Assembly (NCBI GenBank): GCA_047633055.1
Contig: JBLIEI010000011.1
Coordinates: 1-64,000, forward strand
From: CALJFL01 sp047633055
Lineage (GTDB): Bacteria; Pseudomonadota; Gammaproteobacteria; Pseudomonadales; Halieaceae
Length of the DNA: 64,000 nt
Direction: 5' to 3'
Below the pieces are notes generated by a model that saw nothing but the letters and a program-made list of their open reading frames with translations, was not told where the DNA came from and made no database searches. Positions 1-8,080 of this stretch are shown one piece after another (the first letter of the stretch is position 1; the number at the start of each line of letters is the position of its first letter). The position numbers and the translations under genes were made by a program.

Positions 1-187
1 CTTCGAAACTTAAGCCAAGCAAGGTCGTAAAGTAGGGCACTAACGCTAATCCGGTTGCTCCGGCAACAGCTAATCCTTGCAACATATCAGCTAATGAAAA
101 GCGCAAATGGATTAATGGAATCCGCATGATAAATGGTCCCCATTTGACGCCTGGTTGCACTTCTCCTTCGGGCCTTTTGAAGCGCAT
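1..187 (-). CDS. N-terminal part of a membrane permease (cut by window edge)
   Basis: Reading the minus strand from an ATG at 187 gives 62 codons without a stop, running off the left edge. The product starts MRFKRPEGEVQPGVKWGPF and continues into a hydrophobic stretch containing LQGLAVAGATGLALVP. This pattern (a short basic N-terminus, a WGPF motif, then a first membrane helix) recalls xanthine/uracil-type (NCS2-like) permeases, but too little is visible to be certain. The gene lies 62 bases downstream of the DUF1456 gene on the same strand and could be cotranscribed with it. No strong ribosome binding site is visible; a later in-frame ATG (residue 21) is an alternative start. Confidence 0.5.
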   Translation of the reverse strand, partial: MRFKRPEGEVQPGVKWGPFIMRIPLIHLRFSLADMLQGLAVAGATGLALVPYFTTLLGLSFE

Positions 188-249
188 GCTATTTTCTCGT
201 TATCGACTTCATTTAAATAAACGTTTGCCGTTCTGTCTGCTGAGAGTAT

Positions 250-759
250 CTACTTCTCCCATTTGGCCCATGGTGAATTGCTTGGGGCTAAGTCTACTTC
301 TTCACCGCGAAGCTGTATCTGCATGCCCTTGAGAAAATTCCGCAGCACCTGATCTTTACATTCGCGGTAGTTTCGGTGTCCGGGTCGGCGCATAAATGAA
401 CTGAGCTCGTGAGCAGAAAGTGTAAACCCGGCCAACTGTGCAATCTCTATCATATCTTCCGACTGAAGGTTCAGCGCGATCTTTAATTTCATCAAGATCA
501 TGTTGTTTGTTAGTTGTCGTTCGGGTTTGGGCGTGGGGCCATCTTTTTTGCCGCGCTTGTCGTTAATCAAGCCATTGAGAAACGTGGCCAGCACGTGATC
601 TTTACACTCTTCAAAGGTGGGGTCGTCGTCTTTTACAAGCCAGGCGATAATATGACCGCGCCTGACTTCGAGATCTGCCAGTGCAAAAATTTCGATCATC
701 TTTGCGTCGTTGAAATCGAAGACGTAGCGGATGCGACGTAAAATATCATTGTTTGTCAT
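250..759 (-). CDS. yehS: DUF1456 (YehS-like) protein
   Basis: A 169-residue soluble protein built of two tandem copies of the DUF1456 repeat: TNNDILRRIRYVFDF near the start and TNNMILMKLKIALNL around residue 83, each followed by an acidic helix and an F(L)NGL/FLKGM-type segment. This is the architecture and approximate length of E. coli YehS, whose molecular role is unknown to me. The reading frame is open back to an ATG at 789, but I prefer the ATG at 759: it matches the family N-terminus and has AGGAG twelve bases upstream, whereas the 789 start has no ribosome binding site. No partner is evident. Confidence 0.8.
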   Translation of the reverse strand: MTNNDILRRIRYVFDFNDAKMIEIFALADLEVRRGHIIAWLVKDDDPTFEECKDHVLATFLNGLINDKRGKKDGPTPKPERQLTNNMILMKLKIALNLQSEDMIEIAQLAGFTLSAHELSSFMRRPGHRNYRECKDQVLRNFLKGMQIQLRGEEVDLAPSNSPWAKWEK

Positions 760-1089
760 TGCCGGATTCTGCTCCTGCGACAGTTGCATAAGTTATCGCG
801 GGCTAATGGTATCATCGCCAGTTACGCTGCGCTCACCAAATTTCTTTACGATTTTGTGGCTCTGGGCAGGGGTAGGAGTCGGGCGCGTTGTGAGCTATTT
901 GGGGCAGTAGGTCTAAGAAAACTAACGGTATTTCTTGATCGGAGGAGGGTGGTTGCCTGAAACAATTAGTTTGGGAGGATATCGTTCCGGATTGTAATTT
1001 GCCGGAAGCTCTTCCAGCCTATACGGACAGATGACTTCTCTGATTTACCTGCAGTACGGTATCATAACGATTGGTTTTGGAGACAGCTC
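760..1089. other. Divergent intergenic region, no gene seen
   Basis: About 330 bases separate the minus-strand DUF1456 gene from the plus-strand GFA gene. I see no convincing short reading frame. The GFA gene has a GGAG ribosome binding site ending nine bases before its ATG. A sequence TATACGGACA at 1020-1029 differs by one base from the operator-like element described at 20.9-40.7 kb, which I regard as chance. Confidence 0.4.
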
Positions 1090-1491
1090 ATGCTAAATGG
1101 TCACTGCGAATGTAACCGCGTTTCATACGAAGTGGATGGTGAAATTTCTGATTTTTCTCACTGTCACTGTTCGCAGTGTAGGCGACTTCACGGTGCTGCC
1201 TACGCTACATTTGCCGGTGTGGATGTTGACCAGTTTCGCTATCTGAGCGGTGAACAAGATATCAAAACCTATGCATCGTCTTCCGACCACGACCGAGTAT
1301 TTTGTGGCAACTGTGGTTCCAATATTCTTGTCAGCGTCGATAACTACCCCGATTTTCTATTTTTATCGATGAGCGCCATAGTGGGAAATCCGGCACTGCC
1401 AGAGGCATACCATATCTATGTGGGCTCAAAGGCACCGTGGCATGAAATAACCGACAATCTGTTGCAATACGATCAGCACGAGCCGGAATAA
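1090..1491 (+). CDS. GFA-family zinc protein (glutathione-dependent formaldehyde-activating enzyme/CENP-V fold)
   Basis: A 133-residue protein carrying the cysteine pattern of the GFA family: C6-x-C8, C25-H-C27-S-Q-C30 and C72-G-N-C75. These residues bind one structural and one catalytic zinc in characterised members. The founding enzyme speeds the condensation of formaldehyde with glutathione, but most family members have no proven substrate and many are thought to act as glutathione-adduct lyases. Length and motif order are typical, and no signal peptide is present, so it should be cytoplasmic. It is followed by an OsmC-family gene on the same strand 172 bases away, so the two may share a role in thiol chemistry, but the gap argues against a tight operon. 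Confidence 0.85.
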   Translation: MLNGHCECNRVSYEVDGEISDFSHCHCSQCRRLHGAAYATFAGVDVDQFRYLSGEQDIKTYASSSDHDRVFCGNCGSNILVSVDNYPDFLFLSMSAIVGNPALPEAYHIYVGSKAPWHEITDNLLQYDQHEPE

Positions 1492-1663
1492 TTGTGACGC
1501 CGATTGTGGGTTAATCGTCGAAGAGCTAGCGCATCGATGCTCATGGTTAACACCAAAAAGCGTTATTACCAGCGTTCTACGTTAAGTTCGATCTTCATTG
1601 GATTCAATGCCTCATCCGTGTGTTAAACTTTAACCTTATTCAAATTATCAGGACAGAAAAAGA

Positions 1664-2098
1664 ATGCAGCAACTACCACACGAGTATCACGTTTCCGCCA
1701 ATGCAGAAGCGGAGGGTAATGTCACTTTGAGTACCGACAACCTGCCGCTATTGGTCTCGGCACCACCGGCAGAATTTGGCGGACCAGGCAACCAGTGGTC
1801 ACCCGAGCACTTATTGGTTGCCTCTGTCGCTGACTGTTTTATCCTTACATTTCGTGCAGTAGCTAAGGCATCGAAGCTGGAGTGGAGCAATATTGAGAGT
1901 TCGGCGGTGGGGGTGCTGGACCGGGTCGACAGGCTTACTCAGTTCACTTCATTCACGGTCTCAGCCACATTGAAAGTGCCTGCCGGCACCGACGTGGATA
2001 AGGCCCAGCGAGTGCTGGAGAAATCTGAGGCAGCCTGCCTGATCACCAACTCGCTAACGGCCGAGACTCATCTGAAGGCGCAGGTAATAGTTGATTGA
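1664..2098 (+). CDS. OsmC/Ohr-family peroxidase-like protein
   Basis: A 144-residue OsmC-fold protein. The two redox cysteines of the family are present: C58 in SVADCF and C125 in EAACLI. Characterised OsmC and Ohr proteins use such a pair to reduce organic hydroperoxides in the cytoplasm, with dihydrolipoamide or similar thiols as reductant. The motif PGNQWSPEHLLVASVADC is characteristic of the family. Sequence alone does not separate OsmC, Ohr and the YhfA-like subfamily. The start ATG at 1664 has a purine-rich AGGACAG stretch 9-15 bases upstream. It stands alone, with convergent arylsulfatase downstream. Confidence 0.85.
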   Translation: MQQLPHEYHVSANAEAEGNVTLSTDNLPLLVSAPPAEFGGPGNQWSPEHLLVASVADCFILTFRAVAKASKLEWSNIESSAVGVLDRVDRLTQFTSFTVSATLKVPAGTDVDKAQRVLEKSEAACLITNSLTAETHLKAQVIVD

Positions 2099-2178
2099 TC
2101 CCTGAGTAAGGGGCAGACGCCTTCGCCAACGTTGACCACGATGGCGAAGGTGTCGATGTAACACGCCGGGCCAAGCGA

Positions 2179-3948
2179 CTAATGTCCTATATTCGCAGTA
2201 TTTTTAATCAACTGCTTTAGTGGATTGTAGTCCTCTGGCACGGGTATCACGCCATTATCGCGTTCATAGTCTTTGTACGCGGCTATTAAGTCGGCAACCA
2301 ACGCAGGGTTTTTGTCCGCTAGATCATTCACTTCACCCTGATCAGCGATGATGTCGTAGAGTTCCCAATTGCCGTTACCCTTGGGCGGCGGATTCCTTGA
2401 CAGCTTGTACTTACCGCGAAACACAGCGCTGCTGCCCGCCAGTTCATAGCCAATACTGTCTGAGCTTGAATGAACTTCCGAATCTTTGCCTGTCATTACG
2501 CCCCACGCGCTTTTTCCACTCGGTGGATAAATTGTTTTCCCCTTGTATTGCGAACCGGGTTTTTCCACCCCGGCCATTTCAAGAATAGTCGGATAGACGT
2601 CCTTTACAAACAGAAACGTATTGGTGGACTGATCAGCCACAACATTTCCCGGGTACCACGCGATAAACGGTACTCGCAGGCCACCTTCTGTCGAGAATGT
2701 CTTGTAGTAACTGTTCGGTGTGGCGGAGGCGGAGGCCCAGCCAGGGCCGTAATCGGCGTAGGCACCCTTCTGGCCCATGGCGGAATAGTCTCCTTTATAG
2801 TCTTCTATGTAAGTGTATTCGTAGTTTTCCTGGTACCAGGGGCGATAGGCAGGATTGTTTGCCAGCAAATTGGGATCGGGCCCATTGTCGGCCATGAAGA
2901 TAATCAGGGTGTTGTCCAACTCGCCAATCTCTTCCAGATAGGCCACCAGGCGTCCAATATTGTGATCCATGTTGTCTAGCATGCCAGCGTACGTCTGCAT
3001 GCGTCGGGCGTTAAACCGTTTTTCTTCGGCGGAGAGGGAATCCCAGTCTGGTATCAGCCAATCGGGAACACTGGTCTTATCCAGCGCCGTGTCCAGCGCG
3101 GCTGTTTCCGGTACGAGACCAAGTTCGCGCTGCCGCGCAAGTCGGCTATGGCGAATATCTTCCCAACCTTTGTCGTAAACTCCGTTGTACTTATCAATAA
3201 ATTCCTTGGGAGCTTGATGAGGGTAATGCACCGCCTGGTAGCCCATCCAGACGAGAAACGGCTTGTCTTCCTCCCTGTCTTCTTCGATGTAACTGATCAT
3301 TTTCTGGGTGTAAAAGTCGCTAGAGAAATAATCCTCAGTGGGCAGACTAACCTCCTTATCATCTTCGAAATAATGAACCCGCTCGTACATCGGCGCATAG
3401 GGTTGCTCCACCCAGTTGTCTGCGCCACTTTCTGCCAACGCAAACGACCGCTTGAACCCCTTGGCGTAAGGAATCGACTCCGGGGTGCCGCCGAGGTGCC
3501 ATTTTCCCGCCATGTAAGTGTTGTAGCCGCTGTCTCCAAGCACAGTGGCCAGAGAGACTACAGAGTTGTTTAGATGTCCCTCGTAGCCAGGCTTGCCGAA
3601 TTGATTATCCGCCATAATTTCATGCATGTTGCCGAGTCCCGCACGGTGATTGTCCACACCACTGATGAGCATGGTCCGTGTCGGAGAACAGGTGGCGCCA
3701 GCATGGAAGTTTGAAAAGCTTGTCCCTTCGCCGGCGAGTTTATCCAGATTGGGGGTCTCTATTTCACTGCCAAAAGAGCCAATGTCACCGTAGCCCATGT
3801 CATCTGCGATCAAGATGACGACATTAGGGCGTTTAGGCTTCGCCTCTTGCTCCGATAATTCGGCATCTGCAAATACCGCATGTGTTGTCATGGCAGCGGT
3901 AAACAGAAACAGGCAAGCCGAGAGTTTCGACGGCGTGTAGTTCATCAT
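2179..3948 (-). CDS. Secreted arylsulfatase (formylglycine type)
   Basis: A 589-residue alkaline-phosphatase-superfamily sulfatase with an N-terminal signal peptide (hydrophobic stretch to about residue 28, ending AVFADA). The metal-binding ADDMGYGD motif (D49, D50) and the sulfatase signature C87-S-P-T-R91 are intact; C87 is the residue converted to formylglycine in active enzymes. A second metal segment, ADNGPDPN, is visible in the middle. It should hydrolyse sulfate esters in the periplasm or outside the cell; the substrate cannot be read from the sequence. Conversion of the cysteine requires a maturase acting before folding. The SUMF1-domain protein at 50.0-50.8 kb is exported and lacks cysteines in the active-site region, so it is a poor candidate. 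The gene is divergent from a LysR regulator 103 bases away, which probably controls it. Confidence 0.92.
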   Translation of the reverse strand: MMNYTPSKLSACLFLFTAAMTTHAVFADAELSEQEAKPKRPNVVILIADDMGYGDIGSFGSEIETPNLDKLAGEGTSFSNFHAGATCSPTRTMLISGVDNHRAGLGNMHEIMADNQFGKPGYEGHLNNSVVSLATVLGDSGYNTYMAGKWHLGGTPESIPYAKGFKRSFALAESGADNWVEQPYAPMYERVHYFEDDKEVSLPTEDYFSSDFYTQKMISYIEEDREEDKPFLVWMGYQAVHYPHQAPKEFIDKYNGVYDKGWEDIRHSRLARQRELGLVPETAALDTALDKTSVPDWLIPDWDSLSAEEKRFNARRMQTYAGMLDNMDHNIGRLVAYLEEIGELDNTLIIFMADNGPDPNLLANNPAYRPWYQENYEYTYIEDYKGDYSAMGQKGAYADYGPGWASASATPNSYYKTFSTEGGLRVPFIAWYPGNVVADQSTNTFLFVKDVYPTILEMAGVEKPGSQYKGKTIYPPSGKSAWGVMTGKDSEVHSSSDSIGYELAGSSAVFRGKYKLSRNPPPKGNGNWELYDIIADQGEVNDLADKNPALVADLIAAYKDYERDNGVIPVPEDYNPLKQLIKNTANIGH

Positions 3949-4012
3949 TTATTATTCCTTGTCTGTGAAATCTGATAAAGGGGCAGTTGATCACATCCAG
4001 AGATTGACGTCT

Positions 4013-4029
4013 AATGCATAAAATACATT
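4013..4029. promoter_or_regulatory. Candidate LysR operator
   Basis: The sequence AATGCATAAAATACATT has an outer inverted repeat AATG/CATT and sits in the 103-base region between the divergent sulfatase and LysR genes, 23 bases before the LysR ATG. LysR-type regulators commonly bind interrupted dyads of about this size between themselves and their target. The assignment rests on position and symmetry only. Confidence 0.35.
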
Positions 4030-4051
4030 GGTATAAGACGCAAACCGCATA

Positions 4052-4996
4052 ATGCTAAATCACCGACAGTTGATTCACGCGCTAACGCTGCACAAGCATG
4101 GCAATTTCACCCGCGCCGCTGCGCAAGCAAACATTTCCCAGTCGGCGTTTTCTCGAAGTATTCGCAATTTGGAGAAGAGTCTGGGTGTGGTCTTGTTTGA
4201 CCGTGAAGGGAGTCACGTGACGCCGACCCGATATGGAGAAGCTATGCTGGCCAGAGCCAGGGCCATTATCGACGACACGGCCGAATTACAGCGTGAGGTA
4301 GAGCTTATGAGCGGGCTGGAGGTCGGCAGCTTCGCTATCGCTCTGGGTATCCATCCAGCGGAGGTGTCGGGGAACCGGGCACTGGGTGAAATGCTTCGTG
4401 ACTACCCAAACCTCCGCTATCGAGCCTACGTGGGCAACTGGGAGACCGTTAACGAACAAGTCCTGTCGAGAACGGTAGACCTTGGATTTGTGGCACTCGA
4501 AGCCGCCGAGCACGACGAGCGCTTGGCCGTCGAACAGGTAAGCCAGCATGAAATGGTCATATATTGCCGTAAAGGCCATCCGCTGGCAGCCTGTAAAAGC
4601 GTTTCCAGGAACGAGCTGGAACAGTTTCCTCTGGTGTCAATTAGGGTGCCCAGCGGGCTTGCGGGTGACGTGCCGGGAAAGGCGGCTATAGATCCAGATA
4701 GCGGTCACTTGGTGCCCGCCGTAGAAATAGACGATTTTGCGACCGCCAAAACAGTGATAAACAACAGCGATGGGATTGGAGCTGCTATTCCCTTACAAAT
4801 AGAGGCCGAGCTATTGTCAGGTGAACTTGTTCTACTAAAATTTCAAAGGCCGTGGATCATGCCGCCTCATGGATTTATCCTATTGAAGCATCGTGCATTC
4901 AGCCCGGCCGCTGAAGCATTTATGGCAAACGTTACCAAACTCGAAAAGAATGCCCAACGGAGAAACAAAGAACTCATAGAGAAATATTTTGTTTAA
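4052..4996 (+). CDS. LysR-family transcriptional regulator
   Basis: A 314-residue protein with an N-terminal winged helix-turn-helix (residues about 1-60; AAAQANISQSAFSRSIRNLE is the recognition region) and a C-terminal periplasmic-binding-protein-like effector domain. The length is typical. It is transcribed away from the secreted arylsulfatase, the classical arrangement for a LysR protein that regulates its divergent neighbour, so a sulfated compound or its product may be the coinducer. That is inference from arrangement. No feature beyond the standard family layout is visible. Confidence 0.9.
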   Translation: MLNHRQLIHALTLHKHGNFTRAAAQANISQSAFSRSIRNLEKSLGVVLFDREGSHVTPTRYGEAMLARARAIIDDTAELQREVELMSGLEVGSFAIALGIHPAEVSGNRALGEMLRDYPNLRYRAYVGNWETVNEQVLSRTVDLGFVALEAAEHDERLAVEQVSQHEMVIYCRKGHPLAACKSVSRNELEQFPLVSIRVPSGLAGDVPGKAAIDPDSGHLVPAVEIDDFATAKTVINNSDGIGAAIPLQIEAELLSGELVLLKFQRPWIMPPHGFILLKHRAFSPAAEAFMANVTKLEKNAQRRNKELIEKYFV

Positions 4997-5132
4997 ATGA
5001 GTATTAGCAGGTTAACCCGCCAAGGGCTCCCCTGACTCCGCCGACAGGGGTGCTGCGTTCATCATTTCATCGCGACGGGCGCCGTCAAAAACCGTCATGA
5101 CCGCAGTGTCCCCTTTGCCGCGATTCTTGTCT

Positions 5133-5723
5133 CTATGAATTAGCGGGCGGTACAATGTCCCTGTACGTAGCGGCGACACAGGCGGCCTGATCATATATAC
5201 CCGACATAAGAGTCAGCATGTTGGTGACCTGCGCCATGCGTTGGTCACTTTCCGAAAGTGATTGGGTGAGTGGCAGCAGTAATTCCCTGCGCAATTTGGC
5301 GTAGCGATTGGTCGCTTCTATGCCCTTTTCGGTAGCCCGGTAGGTTGCGCCCTTCTTATTGCCCTTCGCTCCCACTTTCTCAATGAATCCAAATTTGACG
5401 AGCTTGCGCATGCTGTACTGCATGTTTGATATGTCATCACGGTTCAGCAGTCGACCGATCTCGGAAATCCCCTTGGGACGGTCGTTCATGCGGATTACGT
5501 TGAGCAAAGAGAAGTCAAGACCACTGCAGGGAGGCTCGATCTCGTCCTGACAACAGGCGGTAAGGTCGTCCATCCAGCGGCTAAATGAGGCAAATATCCT
5601 AAAAATAGCGAATTCTATCTCGGTGAGCGCAACCTCATGATTACTCCCCGACAAGTGCCGGTGCTTGTCGAAAGCATCTTCTTCCGGCTGTTGTAACTCA
5701 CTTTGAGGCACATTTTTTGGCAT
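5133..5723 (-). CDS. MarR-type winged-helix regulator
   Basis: A 196-residue predicted DNA-binding protein. Residues about 30-150 fit a MarR-like winged helix: LTEIEFAIFRIFASFSRWM begins the domain, followed by the helix-turn-helix segment ISEIGRLLNRDDISNMQYSM and a wing (EKVGAKGNKKGATYRATEKG). Such regulators often sit beside catabolic oxidoreductases and repress them until a substrate binds. Here it is divergent from an LLM-class flavin monooxygenase, with three 12-base-spaced repeats in the intergenic region. Target and ligand are not known to me. Confidence 0.8.
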   Translation of the reverse strand: MPKNVPQSELQQPEEDAFDKHRHLSGSNHEVALTEIEFAIFRIFASFSRWMDDLTACCQDEIEPPCSGLDFSLLNVIRMNDRPKGISEIGRLLNRDDISNMQYSMRKLVKFGFIEKVGAKGNKKGATYRATEKGIEATNRYAKLRRELLLPLTQSLSESDQRMAQVTNMLTLMSGIYDQAACVAATYRDIVPPANS

Positions 5724-5756
5724 CGTAGTTTTCCTTGATATAATATAATTTTAAGT

Positions 5757-5792
5757 TTAAATTAATCGTTAAATTAAGTGTTAAATTCTACA
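5757..5792. repeat. Three 12-base direct repeats, candidate regulator binding array
   Basis: TTAAATT occurs at 5757, 5769 and 5781, exactly 12 bases apart, within the AT-rich region between the divergent MarR-type gene and the flavin monooxygenase gene. The equal spacing close to one helical turn and the position suggest a regulator binding site or promoter element. AT-richness makes coincidence possible. Confidence 0.4.
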
Positions 5793-5837
5793 CCCTCTCT
5801 GGGTGATAGCCAATAACCTAAGCAAGAGGTGCGATTA

Positions 5838-6944
5838 ATGCAATCAACTGGCCCTATGTTTAACGATAACAAGCTCAAGCTGGGTATCTTTTCTGCAAAC
5901 TGCTCCGGCGGGATGGCAGTCACTAAAGTCGAGGAGCGCTGGCAGAACAGCTGGGAAAACAATCTGGAGCTAGTGCGCTTGTGCGACGATGCGGGCCTGG
6001 AATTCATGCTCCCCATCGCCAGATGGATTGGCTATGGAGGGGACACCGACTTCCACGGAGGTGTTCTTGAAACGGTTACCTGGGCAGCGGGCTTGACCAC
6101 CCACAGCAAAAACATCCAGATATTCGCGACCGTACATACCGCGTTCAACCATCCGATTGTCAGCGCCAAACAACTCGCTACCATCGACCACCTGGGCGGC
6201 GGCCGTATTGGTCTGAATGTCGTGGCGGGCTGGAACAAACCTGAATACGACGCTTTTGGTTTGGAGATGCCCGAAGGCCATGTGGAACGCTATGCCCGTG
6301 CCCAGGAGTGGTTTGATTATGTCCAGAAGCTGTGGAAGGAAGAGCGGGCTTTCGACTGGGAGGGTGAATACTTTCAGGGAAGCGGTGTTTACGGCAATCC
6401 GCGACCCTTGCAGTCCCATGTGCCTATTCTAAACGCGGCTGCATCTGTCGAAGGGCGAAAATTTGCGGTGCGCAATGCCGACTTCCTCTTTACCCCGGTA
6501 TTCGACTTTGAGCAGGCCGCTGCAACCGCAACAGAAATTTGCGGTCAGGCAGCTGCGGCAGGGCGTGAGATGGGCTTGTTTACGTTCAGTGCCGTAGTGT
6601 GTAGATCCAGCCAAAAAGAAGCGGAGGAATACCTGGACTATTATGCGAATCAGAATGCTGACTGGGAAGCGGTGGATTACCTGATGAAGCTACAGGGCAT
6701 GCACGCACAATCGTTTACCCCCGACGCTCTCGCCAACTTTCGCGATCGTTTTGCTGCAGGTCATGGCGGGTTCCCGTTAGTCGGTACACCTGATCACATA
6801 GCAGATCAGCTAGAAAAAATGAGTAACGCCGGGATTTCCGGTACTACCTTGTCATTCGTAGATTACGCTAAAGAGTTTCCGTACTTCAGGGATGAGGTGA
6901 TCCCGCGGCTGGAAAAGAAGGGTTTGCGCCAACCAGTGAAGTAG
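5838..6944 (+). CDS. LLM-class FMN-dependent monooxygenase (RutA/SfnG-like)
   Basis: A 368-residue luciferase-like TIM-barrel protein. Segments such as FMLPIARWIGYGG, TVHTAFNHPI, GGGRIGLNVVAGWNKPEY and the C-terminal region GTPDHIADQLEKM match the group containing pyrimidine oxygenase RutA and dimethylsulfone monooxygenase SfnG. These use reduced FMN and oxygen to hydroxylate or oxygenate small heterocycles or sulfur compounds. Substrate cannot be chosen between them. No flavin reductase gene is nearby, so reduced FMN must come from elsewhere. The frame opens at a GTG (5829), but the ATG at 5838 has AGAGG directly upstream at a good distance and is chosen. The divergent MarR-type gene probably controls it. 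Confidence 0.82.
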   Translation: MQSTGPMFNDNKLKLGIFSANCSGGMAVTKVEERWQNSWENNLELVRLCDDAGLEFMLPIARWIGYGGDTDFHGGVLETVTWAAGLTTHSKNIQIFATVHTAFNHPIVSAKQLATIDHLGGGRIGLNVVAGWNKPEYDAFGLEMPEGHVERYARAQEWFDYVQKLWKEERAFDWEGEYFQGSGVYGNPRPLQSHVPILNAAASVEGRKFAVRNADFLFTPVFDFEQAAATATEICGQAAAAGREMGLFTFSAVVCRSSQKEAEEYLDYYANQNADWEAVDYLMKLQGMHAQSFTPDALANFRDRFAAGHGGFPLVGTPDHIADQLEKMSNAGISGTTLSFVDYAKEFPYFRDEVIPRLEKKGLRQPVK

Positions 6945-7200
6945 GTGATTAAACGGTGGCAGTCACCCGCCAGGCTGCCCCTTCATTTGCACGCCGTGCG
7001 GGCGCTAGCATGATTCACCGCGACAGTTTTAAGCGGTTCTAGCGAACAGTCGATCACGGGATAGGTTTCAACCCAGCCAGTACCCGCCGGTCCACAGCGA
7101 TAGTCTTGACCGGCATCAAGCTAATGGTACTGTTGGGGTGCAAAAAGTGTTGGCTTAAAAGGTTTGACCTTTGGGTTGGAGTTTCTGTCTTAGTGTTTCG

Positions 7201-7965
7201 TCACTGCATCTTGGCGATGAAACGGCGAGCCAGCTCGACTGTAACCAGAATTAATGAGAGCAACATCAGAGCAGTAGCCGCACCAGACACTGCCGCGGTA
7301 TCGGCCTGTTTTACAGAAATACCGTAGGCCGCCCACGCAATAACCAGTACAAACACCATATCGGCTTTGCGCGCAATAACCGTTGCACCAATTGCCCCGG
7401 CCAGGGCCAGCTTGAGCAGTGTCCAGCTGCTTGCATCCATGCCAATATTATCCCAGCCATAGCCGGTTTGAACTGCACTGATATTGGCGATGACAGCAAC
7501 ACTGATCCACGCCGTATAAAGACTAAACGGCAAGTGAACCAGCAAACGTTCGGGAATGGATGCCGCGCCCGTGGAACCCTGCAACGTTCTGTAAATCAAC
7601 GCCAGTGACAGCAGTATGCTGGCCATAATACCAACGGATAGCAGCAGATAATGATAATGCCAGGCGAGAATCCAGGCTGCATTAGCAAAGCAACTGAACT
7701 TGAACGGCCTGTCGATCTTGGCCAGCGCCGAACTGTTGCGTTGCGATGGTAGCGCCTGGTAAATAACGAAGAGGGTTAATCCAAGATAGATAACCCCCCA
7801 GATGGAAAAGGTAAAACCAGCGGGGGTAAACAGCGAGGGGTAATTGGCCGAAATTTCAGATGGCGTTTGCCCACCCAGCGGAATACTGGTGGCCATGCCG
7901 TTGACGATTATGGTCAATGCAAAGGCCGCAATGTTTCCGACCCAGGTGACGGTGGTTCTACTCAT
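7201..7965 (-). CDS. TspO/tryptophan-rich-sensory-protein-like membrane protein
   Basis: A 254-residue integral membrane protein with about seven or eight hydrophobic helices. The segment PAGFTFSIWGVIYLGLTLFV followed by NAAWILAWHY resembles the extended TspO/MBR-like (tryptophan-rich) family rather than the five-helix classical TspO. Members bind hydrophobic ligands or porphyrins in some organisms, but the role of this subgroup is unclear. It lies 115 bases downstream of a TonB receptor gene on the same strand. No good ribosome binding site is visible before the ATG. Confidence 0.6.
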   Translation of the reverse strand: MSRTTVTWVGNIAAFALTIIVNGMATSIPLGGQTPSEISANYPSLFTPAGFTFSIWGVIYLGLTLFVIYQALPSQRNSSALAKIDRPFKFSCFANAAWILAWHYHYLLLSVGIMASILLSLALIYRTLQGSTGAASIPERLLVHLPFSLYTAWISVAVIANISAVQTGYGWDNIGMDASSWTLLKLALAGAIGATVIARKADMVFVLVIAWAAYGISVKQADTAAVSGAATALMLLSLILVTVELARRFIAKMQ

Positions 7966-8080
7966 GCTATCAACCGCATAGCCCGCATCCCAAAAAGCGG
8001 CTCGATGCCGCTATCGCCAATACCACGGCTGCCATATAGGCAACCGCGGGTATCGCCGATCATGCAATTTATTTCAAGGC

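Noticed and set aside
126..332. 68-residue plus-strand frame at the left edge
   Set aside because: It is antisense to the permease start and yehS end, has no ribosome binding site and no protein-like pattern.
1020..1029. TATACGGACA upstream of the GFA gene, one mismatch to the CGGACA element
   Set aside because: Far from the cluster, not in a dyad, and the GFA gene has no functional link.
5012..5194. 60-residue minus-strand frame overlapping the end of the MarR-type gene
   Set aside because: It overlaps the MarR-type gene in another frame and has low-complexity composition; regarded as chance.
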